Assembly: GCA_029880545.1 (NCBI GenBank)
Contig: JAOUOD010000001.1
Coordinates: forward strand, 248,001-312,000
DNA length: 64,000 bases
Source of the DNA: Gammaproteobacteria bacterium
Lineage (GTDB): Bacteria; Pseudomonadota; Gammaproteobacteria; Acidiferrobacterales; SZUA-150
Reading direction: 5' to 3'
Shown one piece after another: positions 53,541-62,574 of this stretch. The notes beneath the pieces were generated by a model that worked only from the letters and a program-made list of their open reading frames with translations, had not been told where the DNA came from and did not search any database. Each line of letters begins with the position of its first letter. The first letter of the stretch is position 1. A program made the position numbers and the translations under genes.

Positions 53541-54062
53541 ATGGGAACGAAATCAGGTTTGGCAATGTTGGTTGTAACGACACTTGTGGCGGGGCTGGCC
53601 ACAGCCGATCATCACAAGGTAAAACCATCGCCGAACGGTATTGCTTTTCCGGCCGGGTACCAGAACTGGCAGGTGATTTCCATGTCGCATCGTACGGATA
53701 ACAACACGGTGCGCGTGATTTATGGTAATGACAAGGCAATCCGGGCGGCCCGCGGTGGCAAGACCAACCCCTGGCCCGATGGCGCAGTCATTGGCAAGGT
53801 GGTCTGGAAACAAAAAGAGGCGGCCGACTGGAAAGCGGCCATTGTTCCGGACAAGTTTGTTCACGCCGAATTCATGTTCAAGGATGCCCGCAAGTACGCA
53901 TCAACCGGTGGTTGGGGTTGGGCGCGCTGGAAAGGCATGGACCAGGTGCCGCATGGCGCGGACGCCAACGTTGCCCAGGAATGTGTTGCCTGTCATACGC
54001 CGGTCAAGAACAAGGACTGGGTATTTACCGAGCCGGCCATGCTGCCGATGGTTGAGAAATGA
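53541..54062 (+). CDS. Cytochrome P460-family periplasmic heme protein
   Basis: The 173-aa protein has a signal peptide (1-22, ending ATA), the P460 domain (FPAGYQNWQVISMSHR, VRVIYGND, WPDGAVIGKVVWKQKE, HAEFMFKDARKY) and one c-type heme site CVACH at 148-152. In nitrifiers and methanotrophs cytochrome P460 oxidises hydroxylamine; many proteobacterial relatives have no proved role. AAGGGAG precedes the ATG at 53541. It is followed after 51 bases by an ECF sigma factor gene and its anti-sigma factor, which may control it. Confidence 0.9.
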   Translation: MGTKSGLAMLVVTTLVAGLATADHHKVKPSPNGIAFPAGYQNWQVISMSHRTDNNTVRVIYGNDKAIRAARGGKTNPWPDGAVIGKVVWKQKEAADWKAAIVPDKFVHAEFMFKDARKYASTGGWGWARWKGMDQVPHGADANVAQECVACHTPVKNKDWVFTEPAMLPMVEK

Positions 54063-54113
54063 CTGGTGGATCAACCGGTGGCATATGTCACCGGTTGATC
54101 GGTTAAGGCGATC

Positions 54114-54620
54114 ATGAAGCCCATTGAGCTCCAGATATCCGACTATATTCCGCATTTGCGTCGCTATGCTCGAGTGTTGTTGCGACGTGATATAGCCGCT
54201 GCTGATGATCTTGTGCAGGACTGTGTCGAGCGCGCATTACAGCGCTCGATGTTATGGCAGCGTGGCACCAATCTTCGTGCCTGGCTTTTTACTATTATGC
54301 ACAACCTTTATGTGAACCAGGTTCGTCGAGGGGTCAATGGCCCCGAGTTTGTGGCGATGGACGAGCATTACAGCGACAGCCGGCAAAGTGCCGAGAGCAG
54401 CGCGGTATTGGGCGATATTGAGCGGGCGCTGGACAGGTTGTCAGCTGATCAGCGTGAAATTATTCTGTTTGTATCCATCGAGGGCATGAAGTACCACGAG
54501 GTAGCGGGCATTCTCGATATTCCGGAAGGTACGGTTATGTCGAGACTGGCGCGGGCGCGCCAACAGCTGCGCGACAGTCTTGCAATTGACAAACTTCAGA
54601 CATTGCGTCGGGTGAAATAA
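54114..54620 (+). CDS. ECF-type RNA polymerase sigma factor
   Basis: The 168-aa protein has sigma region 2 (YARVLLRRDIAAADDLVQDCVERAL ... LRAWLFTIMHNLYVNQVRR) and region 4 (LDRLSADQREIILFVSIEGMKYHEVAGILDIPEGTVMSRLARARQQLR). ECF sigma factors direct polymerase to stress or envelope genes and are held by an anti-sigma factor. The anti-sigma gene starts at the base after its stop codon. The likely promoter target may include its own operon and the P460 gene. Confidence 0.94.
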   Translation: MKPIELQISDYIPHLRRYARVLLRRDIAAADDLVQDCVERALQRSMLWQRGTNLRAWLFTIMHNLYVNQVRRGVNGPEFVAMDEHYSDSRQSAESSAVLGDIERALDRLSADQREIILFVSIEGMKYHEVAGILDIPEGTVMSRLARARQQLRDSLAIDKLQTLRRVK

Positions 54621-55391
54621 ATGTCATATGAAACACCGGTTACCGAAGCGGATTTGCACGCCTTTATGGATGGGCAGTTAAGCGAAAGTCGGCGAGCTGT
54701 CGTCGCGTCCTGGTTAAAGGAACACCCGGACAAGCTGCGGGAACTGGCAGATTACCAGGTTATTGATCGGGAGCTGCACAAGATGCTTGATCCCATGCTT
54801 GATGAGCCGGTGCCTGCCGGTTTGCGCACCGCTCCGGGCCGACGCCTGGTTCGGCGCATTGCTGCGGTCGTGGCTTTCCTGTGTGTCGGCGGTTTTGCCG
54901 GCTGGCAGGCAAACAGCGTTTATCACGGCGGTGTCCGCATTGAACAGTTCACCGGGCTTGAGCAGCACCTGATCAAACCGGCGGCGTTTGCCCATGTTGT
55001 TTATACTGGCGAGCAGAAACACCCGGTAGAGGTGGGCGCAGACCAGGAACAACATCTTGTAAGCTGGCTGTCGAAACGGTTGCGCGCCCGCATTATGGCG
55101 CCGGATCTCAGGCGATATGGCTATGAGCTTGTCGGCGGCCGGTTGTTGCCATCAACCAACCGGATGGCTGCACAGTTTATGTACCAGGAATCCGGTGGCG
55201 AGCGTATCACGCTTTATGTGCGACGCCTGACCGGGGCACAGGCCGGAGCCATGTTCCAGTTTTCCAGCAACAATGACATCAATACATTTTACTGGATAGA
55301 GGGTGAACTGGGTTATGCGTTAAGTGGCGGACTGCCACGTGATCAGCTGATGACCCTTGCCACTGCAAGCTACCGGCAATTGCAGATGTAG
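54621..55391 (+). CDS. Membrane anti-sigma factor
   Basis: The 256-aa protein starts with a cytoplasmic anti-sigma part (about 1-65, DLHAFMDGQLSESRRAVVASWLKEHPDKLREL), lacks the His-Cys zinc motif of ZAS factors, has one membrane segment (about 78-96) and a periplasmic domain (100-256). It should bind the ECF sigma factor of the preceding gene, with which it is immediately adjacent (no gap between stop and start), and release it on an envelope or redox signal. Confidence 0.9.
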   Translation: MSYETPVTEADLHAFMDGQLSESRRAVVASWLKEHPDKLRELADYQVIDRELHKMLDPMLDEPVPAGLRTAPGRRLVRRIAAVVAFLCVGGFAGWQANSVYHGGVRIEQFTGLEQHLIKPAAFAHVVYTGEQKHPVEVGADQEQHLVSWLSKRLRARIMAPDLRRYGYELVGGRLLPSTNRMAAQFMYQESGGERITLYVRRLTGAQAGAMFQFSSNNDINTFYWIEGELGYALSGGLPRDQLMTLATASYRQLQM

Positions 55392-55651
55392 ATTGGCACC
55401 GGGACTATGTCCGGTCCCGGTATCCCCGCGAGCTTCGTTGAGAATCCTTGTCGGTGCTGTATCGAGCATGGCCAATACCTGGCTCCATTTGCCATGCAGT
55501 CGCTGTCCAGGCAAAACAGCATTCATTGCTTGCCAGATGAAAAATCCTGTCTATCTTCAATAGCGGGTACGATAGATATATCCGACACGGCAGCCGGATG
55601 CGGCCTGACCGAAAAAATAACCAGAAGACTGACAAGGTTCGAGGATTGGTT

Positions 55652-55993
55652 GTGGGTAGTACAGCAAAGTTGGCCACGCTTGTTGTCGCGAGCTGCCTGG
55701 CTATATCTGTCAATTCAGCAGTTGCCGAGCAAGGCGTAGCCGGTACGCCTTATGAAAAGGCAGACTATGCCTTGATGCGTGGCGAGTTTGATGAGGCGCG
55801 CAAGGGATTCGAGGACCTGGCGTCCAGGGGGCATATTGATGCGGCCTACCGCCTGGGCCTGATATACCAGCAGGGCATGGGAGTGCCCCTGAGTTATGAA
55901 AAAGCCCGCAACTGGTTTCGGATGGCAGCGGATGGTGGCCACAAAAAGGCGGCAACCCAGTTAAAGGTGACCGAGCGCATGGTGAAGAACTAG
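55652..55993 (+). CDS. Small secreted SEL1-repeat protein
   Basis: From a GTG at 55652 the 113-aa protein has a signal peptide (about 1-25, ending AVAE) and two SEL1 repeats: YALMRGEFDEARKGFEDLASRGHIDAAYRLGLIYQQGMGVPLSYEKARNW is the core (residues about 39-88). GAGGA lies six bases before this GTG; an ATG at 55598 would add 18 polar residues and has no SD. It likely binds a protein partner in the periplasm. Confidence 0.8.
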   Translation: MGSTAKLATLVVASCLAISVNSAVAEQGVAGTPYEKADYALMRGEFDEARKGFEDLASRGHIDAAYRLGLIYQQGMGVPLSYEKARNWFRMAADGGHKKAATQLKVTERMVKN

Positions 55994-56099
55994 AACGGAA
56001 AGCTGCGCCGGAGATTGCCTGGGAAACACCCGCAGTTTTTTGTTTTCATGTGACCCGTCCTGGATTATAAACACGGTTTCCCTGCCGTGAGATTCCAGC

Positions 56100-56756
56100 T
56101 TGACTGCTCTCTTTTCTTCCCGGGGTCCTGAAAGTGGCGACATTTTTGACCAGATCGCCAGCGCGCTGCGTCAGGCTGGCTATATTGTCCTGAATAACGT
56201 GTTTCCCGTGACCCAACTTCAAACCATGCTGCTGGATATCAAGGCAATGGATTCCGCTGACTTTCACCAGGCAGGGGTTGGTCGGGAACGAGACCACCGG
56301 GTAAACCGTTTCGTTCGGCGGGACAGGATATTCTGGTTGCCGCAAGGGCATGGGCCGGCCGTGGCGTATCTTGACTGGATGGAACAGTTACGTCTGCGAT
56401 TAAACCGGGAGCTGTTCCTGGGATTGTTTGATTACGAATGTCACTACGCCCATTATCCAAAAGGGGCTTTTTACAAGAAGCACTACGATTCGTTTCGTGG
56501 CGACTCCAACCGGCGCCTGACCACGATCCTGTATCTGAACCCGGTCTGGAATCATGATGATGGCGGTGAACTGGTAATATACTCGGACAGCGACGATATT
56601 ATTGAACAACTGTTGCCAACTTTAGGCACTCTGGTGATTTTCCTCAGTGAAGAGTTTCCCCATGAGGTGTTGGTTTCAAATCGGTCCCGCTACAGTCTGA
56701 CCGGCTGGTTCCGCCTTAATGGCTCGAGCAGCGTAAACCTGGATCCGCCAGCCTGA
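56100..56756 (+). CDS. 2OG-Fe(II) dioxygenase (prolyl 4-hydroxylase-like)
   Basis: The 218-aa protein has the double-stranded beta-helix iron ligands His128 and Asp130 (KKHYDSF) and His188 (FPHEVL), with Arg197 (RSRYS) for 2-oxoglutarate and GWFR after it. YECHYAHYPKGAFYKKH is typical for the prolyl 4-hydroxylase/SM-20 group. It should hydroxylate a protein or small substrate with O2 and 2OG. The start is TTG at 56100, the only plausible start before the conserved part, with a weak GAGA upstream. Confidence 0.9.
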   Translation: MTALFSSRGPESGDIFDQIASALRQAGYIVLNNVFPVTQLQTMLLDIKAMDSADFHQAGVGRERDHRVNRFVRRDRIFWLPQGHGPAVAYLDWMEQLRLRLNRELFLGLFDYECHYAHYPKGAFYKKHYDSFRGDSNRRLTTILYLNPVWNHDDGGELVIYSDSDDIIEQLLPTLGTLVIFLSEEFPHEVLVSNRSRYSLTGWFRLNGSSSVNLDPPA

Positions 56757-56769
56757 TCCGGAACGGCCG

Positions 56770-57198
56770 TCAGTTTTCTGCGTACCCGCTTCTGACGAAT
56801 TCAATGCCCGGCAACAATGCCATGCGCCAGGCAGTGGCCAGTTCTTCATCAAACTCCGGATCGCACTCACTTATGGCGCGCAGCAGGCTGTCCAGCCAGT
56901 AGTCATACAGGCGAGGGTGAACATTTAGGTTTTTCTGACCGTGACTGATGCGAATGGATGACAGCACATCACGGGCAACCTCGTCGTCAGGGTTGGCAAT
57001 ATAGCGAAGCATCATGCTCAAGCCATGACTTAATGCCTGGGCCTGCCGGGCAAGATGGGTTTTCTTGAAAAGTACCGGGATTAATTCATGGCGTTCCATG
57101 AATATCTTGTAGAACCTCAACAGGAAGCTGGAATTGCGCAGGCAACGATTATAGCTCTCATTAACCAGGTTAACGATATATGGGTCAGCAGGTCTCAT
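56770..57198 (-). CDS. Single-domain globin
   Basis: The 142-aa protein spans one globin domain: LVNESYNRCLRNSSFLLRFYKIFMERHELIPVLF covers helices A-C, and ISHGQKNLNVHPRLYDYWLDSLLRAI covers F-G with His86 as the likely heme-binding proximal His. The C-terminal helix holds WRMALLPGIEFV. It is a flavohemoglobin- or sensor-globin-like head without a reductase or output domain, so O2 or NO binding is likely. The ATG has only a weak SD. It converges on the dioxygenase gene, which needs O2, but no functional link is shown. Confidence 0.88.
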   Translation of the reverse strand: MRPADPYIVNLVNESYNRCLRNSSFLLRFYKIFMERHELIPVLFKKTHLARQAQALSHGLSMMLRYIANPDDEVARDVLSSIRISHGQKNLNVHPRLYDYWLDSLLRAISECDPEFDEELATAWRMALLPGIEFVRSGYAEN

Positions 57199-57396
57199 CG
57201 CGGCTTTTCATGGTTATCGTGTTATTCGGGTTTTGTGAACCCTGATTCTTGATTTTCTGACATCAATTTAGCAGAAAAAACCCAAAAAGCCATTGGCTAT
57301 CGAGTCAAAAATGCCAGGGAAAGCAAGTCATAACCGACGGAATTGCGCGGTATCGGGCAGAATTCTGAAAAATGCGGTCGGAAACACGGGTTGATT

Positions 57397-57744
57397 CTAT
57401 CGGGGCTGGGGAGAATGTTTTTCCAGGGTCGATCGCGCACGGCGATACCATTGGCACACCGAGCAGGAGCAATGGTCAATCTTGTGGTCCCACCTGATAA
57501 TCGCGGCGTGAATATAGGTATGGGCAAAATCCAGTGCCTTGACTAGGTCGTCGGTCTGGTGTTTGTCCAGCGACGCAAATTCATCATTGCGACACAGCCA
57601 GTAACATTCCGGACCTTGTGGGCAGTCAACACAGGTGTGGTCGCGCAAGTCAAAGAACCCGTTGTGCGGACAGTTCTCGACATCCAGTTCGCCATGAACC
57701 AGCTTCCGTGGCAGCTCCAGTAATTCAAGCAACTCGGTCTTCAT
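57397..57744 (-). CDS. Cysteine-rich hypothetical protein, 115 aa
   Basis: I do not recognise the family. From the ATG at 57744 the protein has nine Cys residues in the order CPHNG, CVDCPQGPEC, YWLC, CSCSVC, the last near HKIDH; the pattern suggests zinc or iron-sulfur binding. A helical stretch KALDFAHTYIHAAIIRW lies between the last two groups. No signal peptide or membrane segment is seen. An upstream ATG at 57780 adds 12 residues; neither has a clear SD. Confidence 0.65.
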   Translation of the reverse strand: MKTELLELLELPRKLVHGELDVENCPHNGFFDLRDHTCVDCPQGPECYWLCRNDEFASLDKHQTDDLVKALDFAHTYIHAAIIRWDHKIDHCSCSVCQWYRRARSTLEKHSPQPR

Positions 57745-57985
57745 AAAATTTATTCTGCGCCCCAGTTTCCAGGCAGTCAAGAAAGCCCGGTATAGCCAAG
57801 TAAATCAGTGGGTTTCCGGCCGGGCCCGAATTTCCCTGACAGGGCCATGATTTTGCAATTCTTTGCATGAAAAACCTGATGCCGAATTCTCTCATATTCT
57901 ATTATGTTGGAATGTCTTTCGCGCTGGCGGAAATCCTGTGACCTGACGTTGATCTGCGTGACTCGTTATTTGAGATGAAACAGCT

Positions 57986-59263
57986 ATGAGAAAAGTATTG
58001 ATTGTTGATGATTCGAGAACCATGACCAGCATTCTGGCTGAGTTGATTGGCCTGAAAACTTCGCTGTCACCTGTTTCTGCCGGCAGTTTCGCCGAAGCCA
58101 GGGAGATCCTGCAAAACTCAAGGGATTTTGTGGCCGCAGTAGTGGATTATAACCTGCCCGATGCACCGGATGGGGAGTGTATAAACTATATTTCGGAAGT
58201 CGGCATTCCGGTGATAGTGCTGACAGGAAAATACGACAAGCAGACGCGTGACAAGGTGATCGCGGGCAGGGTTGTCGATTACATTGTCAAGCGACATGGC
58301 GGGAACCTCGGGTACGCGGTCAAGCTGGTGCATCGCCTGCAGATGAATCCAGGTATTAATATCCTGGTGGTAGATGATTCACAGGCATACTTGTCCTATC
58401 TGCAGGCATTGCTTGAAAATCATCGGTACCAGGTGACAACGGCCACTTCCGGTGAGGAAGCATTACAGATACTCGACAAAAATCCCGAGATCAAGTTACT
58501 GATTACAGATTTCCAGATGCCCGGGATGAATGGAATGCAGTTAATCAGCAAGATTCGCGAAACCCGGGATATGGATTCCCTGATCATTATCGGGTTGTCC
58601 GCGGTCGGCGACGGACAGTTGTCGGCGGAACTGTTAAAGAGCGGGGCCAATGATTTCCTGGCCAAGCCATTTCCGGAAGAGGAGTTCTACTGCCGGGTCA
58701 GTCAGAATATCGAGCTAATTGAGCACATAGAAAGATTGCGCGACATATCCATCAGGGATCCGCTTACCGGCCTGCATAATCGACGTTATCTCTATAGTGC
58801 CGGCGATGCGCTTTACCAGAATGCTGCACGTGGAGCGATTGGCCTGACAGCTGCCATGATTGATATCGATTTCTTCAAGAAGGTGAACGATGTTTACGGT
58901 CACCAGGCGGGTGACAAGGTCATATGCGCGGTTGCCGACACGCTGAGTAACTCGGTTCGAAAGTCTGACGTTGTCGTAAGATATGGTGGCGAGGAGTTCT
59001 GTGTCTTGTTGAGCAATATGGATCCGGCCAATGTCGGTAAATTCTTCGATTCGATTCGCGAGAGCGTAAACGCCGTGCCAGTAGATTTTGAAGGCCAGGC
59101 AATTAATGTGAGCGTGAGTATCGGTGTTTCCACGCTGCTTGGCGAGAACCTGGAGGCCATGCTGGAGCAAGCGGATCAGAATCTTTACCTGGCCAAGAGT
59201 TCCGGGCGCAACTGTGTGATGATAGACGAAACCCAGAAGCAGAATTCGGCTGCCGCCATGTGA
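57986..59263 (+). CDS. REC-REC-GGDEF response regulator (diguanylate cyclase)
   Basis: The 425-aa protein has a first receiver (1-120, VDDSRT ... VVDYNLPDAPDG), a second receiver (about 125-245, VVDDSQ ... LITDFQMPGMNG ... LAKPFP) and a GGDEF domain (about 255-420) with RDPLTGLHNRRYL, the inhibitory site RKSD and intact GGEEF. The first receiver lacks the usual KP after its last strand, so it may be a dimerisation domain. It should make c-di-GMP when phosphorylated; either solute-binding kinase in the window could be a donor, but no kinase is adjacent. Confidence 0.94.
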   Translation: MRKVLIVDDSRTMTSILAELIGLKTSLSPVSAGSFAEAREILQNSRDFVAAVVDYNLPDAPDGECINYISEVGIPVIVLTGKYDKQTRDKVIAGRVVDYIVKRHGGNLGYAVKLVHRLQMNPGINILVVDDSQAYLSYLQALLENHRYQVTTATSGEEALQILDKNPEIKLLITDFQMPGMNGMQLISKIRETRDMDSLIIIGLSAVGDGQLSAELLKSGANDFLAKPFPEEEFYCRVSQNIELIEHIERLRDISIRDPLTGLHNRRYLYSAGDALYQNAARGAIGLTAAMIDIDFFKKVNDVYGHQAGDKVICAVADTLSNSVRKSDVVVRYGGEEFCVLLSNMDPANVGKFFDSIRESVNAVPVDFEGQAINVSVSIGVSTLLGENLEAMLEQADQNLYLAKSSGRNCVMIDETQKQNSAAAM

Positions 59264-59313
59264 TATGATCCGGGCCACCTGGCAAGCAAGCTCGCCTTCC
59301 GGCCCGGAGTTGT

Positions 59314-60183
59314 GTGACCGATATCGTTAATAACAAAAACAATCTTGCGCTGACCGCATTGTTATCGGGTGCGGTATTGATCGGATTTTCACCAATACTT
59401 GTGCGACTGAGCGATACCAGTCCGCTGGCCAGCGCCTTTTTTCGCGTGTTTCTCTCGTTGCCGCTGCTATGGCTGGCAGCTCGTGTCTATGCGCCAACAA
59501 AGTCAGCCACGGAGTTCTCGCCGAGACTGTTGTTGCCCGGTATTTTTTTTGCCGGCGACCTGGCCTTGTGGCATATGTCTATCGAGCATACGCTGGTTGC
59601 CAACGCCACCCTGCTCGCCAATGCCGCTCCGGTGTTCGTTGTTTTCGGGTCCTGGCTGGTACTCAAGGAAACCATTAACCGGCAGTTCCTGGCGGGTCTT
59701 GCCATAGTTGCTACCGGCGTGTTGCTGCTCATGGGGCAGAGCATGAAGCTGGGTGTCGACAACGTGGTGGGCGATTTGCTCGGAATCGGGACAGCAGTTT
59801 TTTACGCCGGCTATATTCTGAGCATGCGTTACCTTCGAGCCTGGTACCCGACGGTGACCCTGATGTGGTGGAGCAGCCTGGTGACATCCATCTGCCTGTT
59901 TCCCCTGGCGCTTGTCGGCAGTGAGAATTTTGTTCCCGGTGGCTGGCAGGGCTGGGCCGTGCTGCTGGCACTTGCTTGGTTTGCTCATGCAGGCGGGCAG
60001 GGGCTGATAACTTTTGCGTTGGCACACCTGCCAGCGGCGTTCTCGTCAGTAACCCTGCTGGTTCAGCCTATTTTTGCCGGTTTGCTGGCATGGGTAATTT
60101 TCAGCGAGCAGCTGAACGCGGTGCAGCTGGCGGGAATGGCTATTGCCCTGGTCGGCATTTATTTCTGCAAAAGGGCCGGCTAG
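59314..60183 (+). CDS. EamA (DMT) family transporter
   Basis: The 289-aa protein has ten membrane segments in two EamA repeats: GFSPILVRLSDTSPLASAFFRVFLSLPLL ... ANATLLANAAPVFVVFGSWLVLKE and VGDLLGIGTAVFYAGYILSMRYL ... LPAAFSSVTLLVQPIFAGLLAWVIFSEQL. This family exports or exchanges amino acids, nucleotides or small metabolites; the substrate cannot be told. The GTG start at 59314 follows GGAG by about six bases. Confidence 0.92.
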   Translation: MTDIVNNKNNLALTALLSGAVLIGFSPILVRLSDTSPLASAFFRVFLSLPLLWLAARVYAPTKSATEFSPRLLLPGIFFAGDLALWHMSIEHTLVANATLLANAAPVFVVFGSWLVLKETINRQFLAGLAIVATGVLLLMGQSMKLGVDNVVGDLLGIGTAVFYAGYILSMRYLRAWYPTVTLMWWSSLVTSICLFPLALVGSENFVPGGWQGWAVLLALAWFAHAGGQGLITFALAHLPAAFSSVTLLVQPIFAGLLAWVIFSEQLNAVQLAGMAIALVGIYFCKRAG

Positions 60184-60460
60184 GCGGGCTTCTCCTGTCT
60201 GCAGCCTGGTCGGCTGGCTCGGGATTTCGTCTGCGGAGTGCGTCACTTTGCTATTGCCCGCATCACCCCCTATAATCGCTCGCCCTGACCGGTGACCTGT
60301 AGCGGTCGTCGGTACTTCCAAAACCCCAGAATATCATGGCTCATTGCTTGCAATGGCAGCCTTGGTCATTTTCCGGACATAAGCCTGGAAGCCCGCTGAG
60401 CAGCGGCTGATTGTGTGTATCCCGGGGCATCGGCAAAAGCGCTAGACGAAGAGAGAAAAC

Positions 60461-62449
60461 ATGACTACACCCGCAGTTGAAGACCAGCCGTCAACCGACA
60501 CAGGATTTTTGACCAGGAAGCAGATGATCGCCGGGACGATCTTCTTGCTGCTTTCAGTTCTCCTGGCTTACCTGGCACCGACCATCGAAGTTGCCTGGGT
60601 CAGCGCCATCCTGATGTTGACTGTCTACCTGTTTGCGTTTGAAGTGCTGACGGTGGACGTGGCCGCGGCGACGGTCATGGTGATGCTGGGCCTGACGTCA
60701 TTGTTGGCGCCGTGGATGGGTCTGGAGCGAGGACTGGTGGACAACAAGCACCTGTTCGATGGTTTTTCTTCCAATGCCGTGATCTCCATTATCGCGGTTA
60801 TGATTATCGGTGCCGGGTTGGACAAAACCGGTATCATGACCAGGGTAGCAGCATTTATTCTGAAAATAGGTGGCACTACTGAAGCGCGTATTATACCTGT
60901 TATATCCGCGACAGTGGGGTTCATATCATCGTTTATGCAAAACGTGGGTGCTGCGGCGTTATTCCTGCCGGTGGTATCACGTATATCCGCCCGTTCCGGG
61001 TTGCCTATGTCGCGGTTATTGATGCCGATGGGTTTTACCGCCATTCTTGGTGGCACCATGACCATGGTCGGTTCAAGTCCGCTGATCCTTCTGAATGATC
61101 TGATTATCACTTCAAACAAGGCCCTGCCTGCCGACAGGCAAATGGATACCTGGGGGCTGTTTTCGGTCACACCTATTGGTGTTGCGCTGATACTGACCGG
61201 TATTGCCTACTTTGTCCTGGCCGGCCGATTTGTGCTGCCCAGGACAAAAAATGAGAGCAGCATAAGTGGTGCTGATCCCATGCAGTATTTTCATGATGTA
61301 TACGGTGTCGATTACGCGCTTCACGAAGTAGTCGTCACTGATGACAGCAGCCTGATTGGCAAACGTTTTGACGAGGTAGAAAGTGCCAACAGGATTCGTA
61401 TTATTGCCACCAAGTTGCCCGGCGAGGAAAACCGGGTAGGCCCGGGTGCACTGGCCCGTGATGTGGACATCCGTGCGGGCATGGTACTGGGTGTAATAGC
61501 GGCACCTTATTACCTCGACAGTTTTGTTGAGTCCTATGGCCTGAAAAAGCGCAACGTGTTGCGTACGTTTGTTGATTCATTGTCTCCAACCAAGGCCGGT
61601 GTGGCTGAAGTTGTCATTCCTCCGCGCTCACGCCTGATTGGCAAGAGCGCGCGCGATGTGTGGATGCGTAAAACCTATGGCATTGCCATGATCGGTTTGC
61701 ATCGTGGTGGCGAAACTCTTCGCGAAGGTGATGATATTCGTAACATGCCGCTGCAAGCGGGCGATACCCTGGTCATACATACTCCCTGGAGCGCCCTGGA
61801 GCGAATCGAAGGTAACCGTGATTTTGTTGTGATTACGACAGAGTACCCCCACGAAGAAGATTTTCGTCCAAACAAGATCTGGCCGGCTGCCGGCTTTTTT
61901 GCCATTGCCTTGTTCATGGTGTTGTTCACTGATATCAGGTTGTCAGTGGCATTATTGACCGGCGCCATGGGCATGATCCTGGCCGGTGTTCTGAGCGCCG
62001 AGGAAGCGTATGATGCAGTCAGCTGGAAGACGGTATTCCTGTTGGCTTCGTTGATACCGTTGGGGCTCGCCGTTGAAACTACCGGTACTGCCAAGTGGAT
62101 TGCCGAGCAAGTCCTGTCCGTTGTTGGCCACATGCCCATATGGGTGATCCAGGCCTCGGTTGCCATGCTGGCGACATTTTTCACCCTGGTAATGTCCAAT
62201 GTCGGCGCGACTGTTCTGCTGGTACCGCTGGCAGTGAATATCGCCATGGGTGTCGGCGCCAACCCGGCTGTTTTCGCGCTGACAGTGGCTATTGCCACGT
62301 CCAATTCCTTCCTGATCCCGACTCACCAGGTGAACGCCCTGATTATGGGGCCGGCGGGCTATCGCGTGCCGGACTTCATCAAGGCTGGAGGTGTTATGAC
62401 TGTGCTGTTCCTGGTGGTAATGCTAACGGTAATGAATATCATTTTTTGA
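60461..62449 (+). CDS. SLC13-type transporter with two RCK_C (TrkA-C) domains
   Basis: The 662-aa protein has two half-transporter membrane domains (about 20-280 and 475-660) with SSFMQNVGAAALFLPVV, LGGTMTMVGSSPLIL and MSNVGATVLLVPLAVNIAMG, and two TrkA-C domains (about 285-460) between them (SLIGKRFDEVESANRIRIIATK, RLIGKSARDVWMRKTYGIAMI). Members of this group carry dicarboxylates, sulfate or other anions with Na+; the TrkA-C domains likely bind a ligand. GAAGAGAG precedes the ATG. No neighbour suggests the substrate. Confidence 0.92.
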   Translation: MTTPAVEDQPSTDTGFLTRKQMIAGTIFLLLSVLLAYLAPTIEVAWVSAILMLTVYLFAFEVLTVDVAAATVMVMLGLTSLLAPWMGLERGLVDNKHLFDGFSSNAVISIIAVMIIGAGLDKTGIMTRVAAFILKIGGTTEARIIPVISATVGFISSFMQNVGAAALFLPVVSRISARSGLPMSRLLMPMGFTAILGGTMTMVGSSPLILLNDLIITSNKALPADRQMDTWGLFSVTPIGVALILTGIAYFVLAGRFVLPRTKNESSISGADPMQYFHDVYGVDYALHEVVVTDDSSLIGKRFDEVESANRIRIIATKLPGEENRVGPGALARDVDIRAGMVLGVIAAPYYLDSFVESYGLKKRNVLRTFVDSLSPTKAGVAEVVIPPRSRLIGKSARDVWMRKTYGIAMIGLHRGGETLREGDDIRNMPLQAGDTLVIHTPWSALERIEGNRDFVVITTEYPHEEDFRPNKIWPAAGFFAIALFMVLFTDIRLSVALLTGAMGMILAGVLSAEEAYDAVSWKTVFLLASLIPLGLAVETTGTAKWIAEQVLSVVGHMPIWVIQASVAMLATFFTLVMSNVGATVLLVPLAVNIAMGVGANPAVFALTVAIATSNSFLIPTHQVNALIMGPAGYRVPDFIKAGGVMTVLFLVVMLTVMNIIF

Positions 62450-62574
62450 CGATCGTTTCCGTGCGCAGGAACCGGGCGACCTAACTCTTGTCGAGCGCCC
62501 GGAGATGCGCTTATTATGGTCAGTCTGAAACGCTGCTTTTTGACTCGATCAGAAAAACAAGGGAAGGAACGATT

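Noticed and set aside
59503-60027. Minus-strand 174-aa open frame
   Set aside because: It is antisense to the EamA transporter, with no SD or motif.
61675-62304. Minus-strand 209-aa open frame
   Set aside because: It is antisense to the membrane domain of the SLC13-type transporter; the composition is that of a shadow frame.
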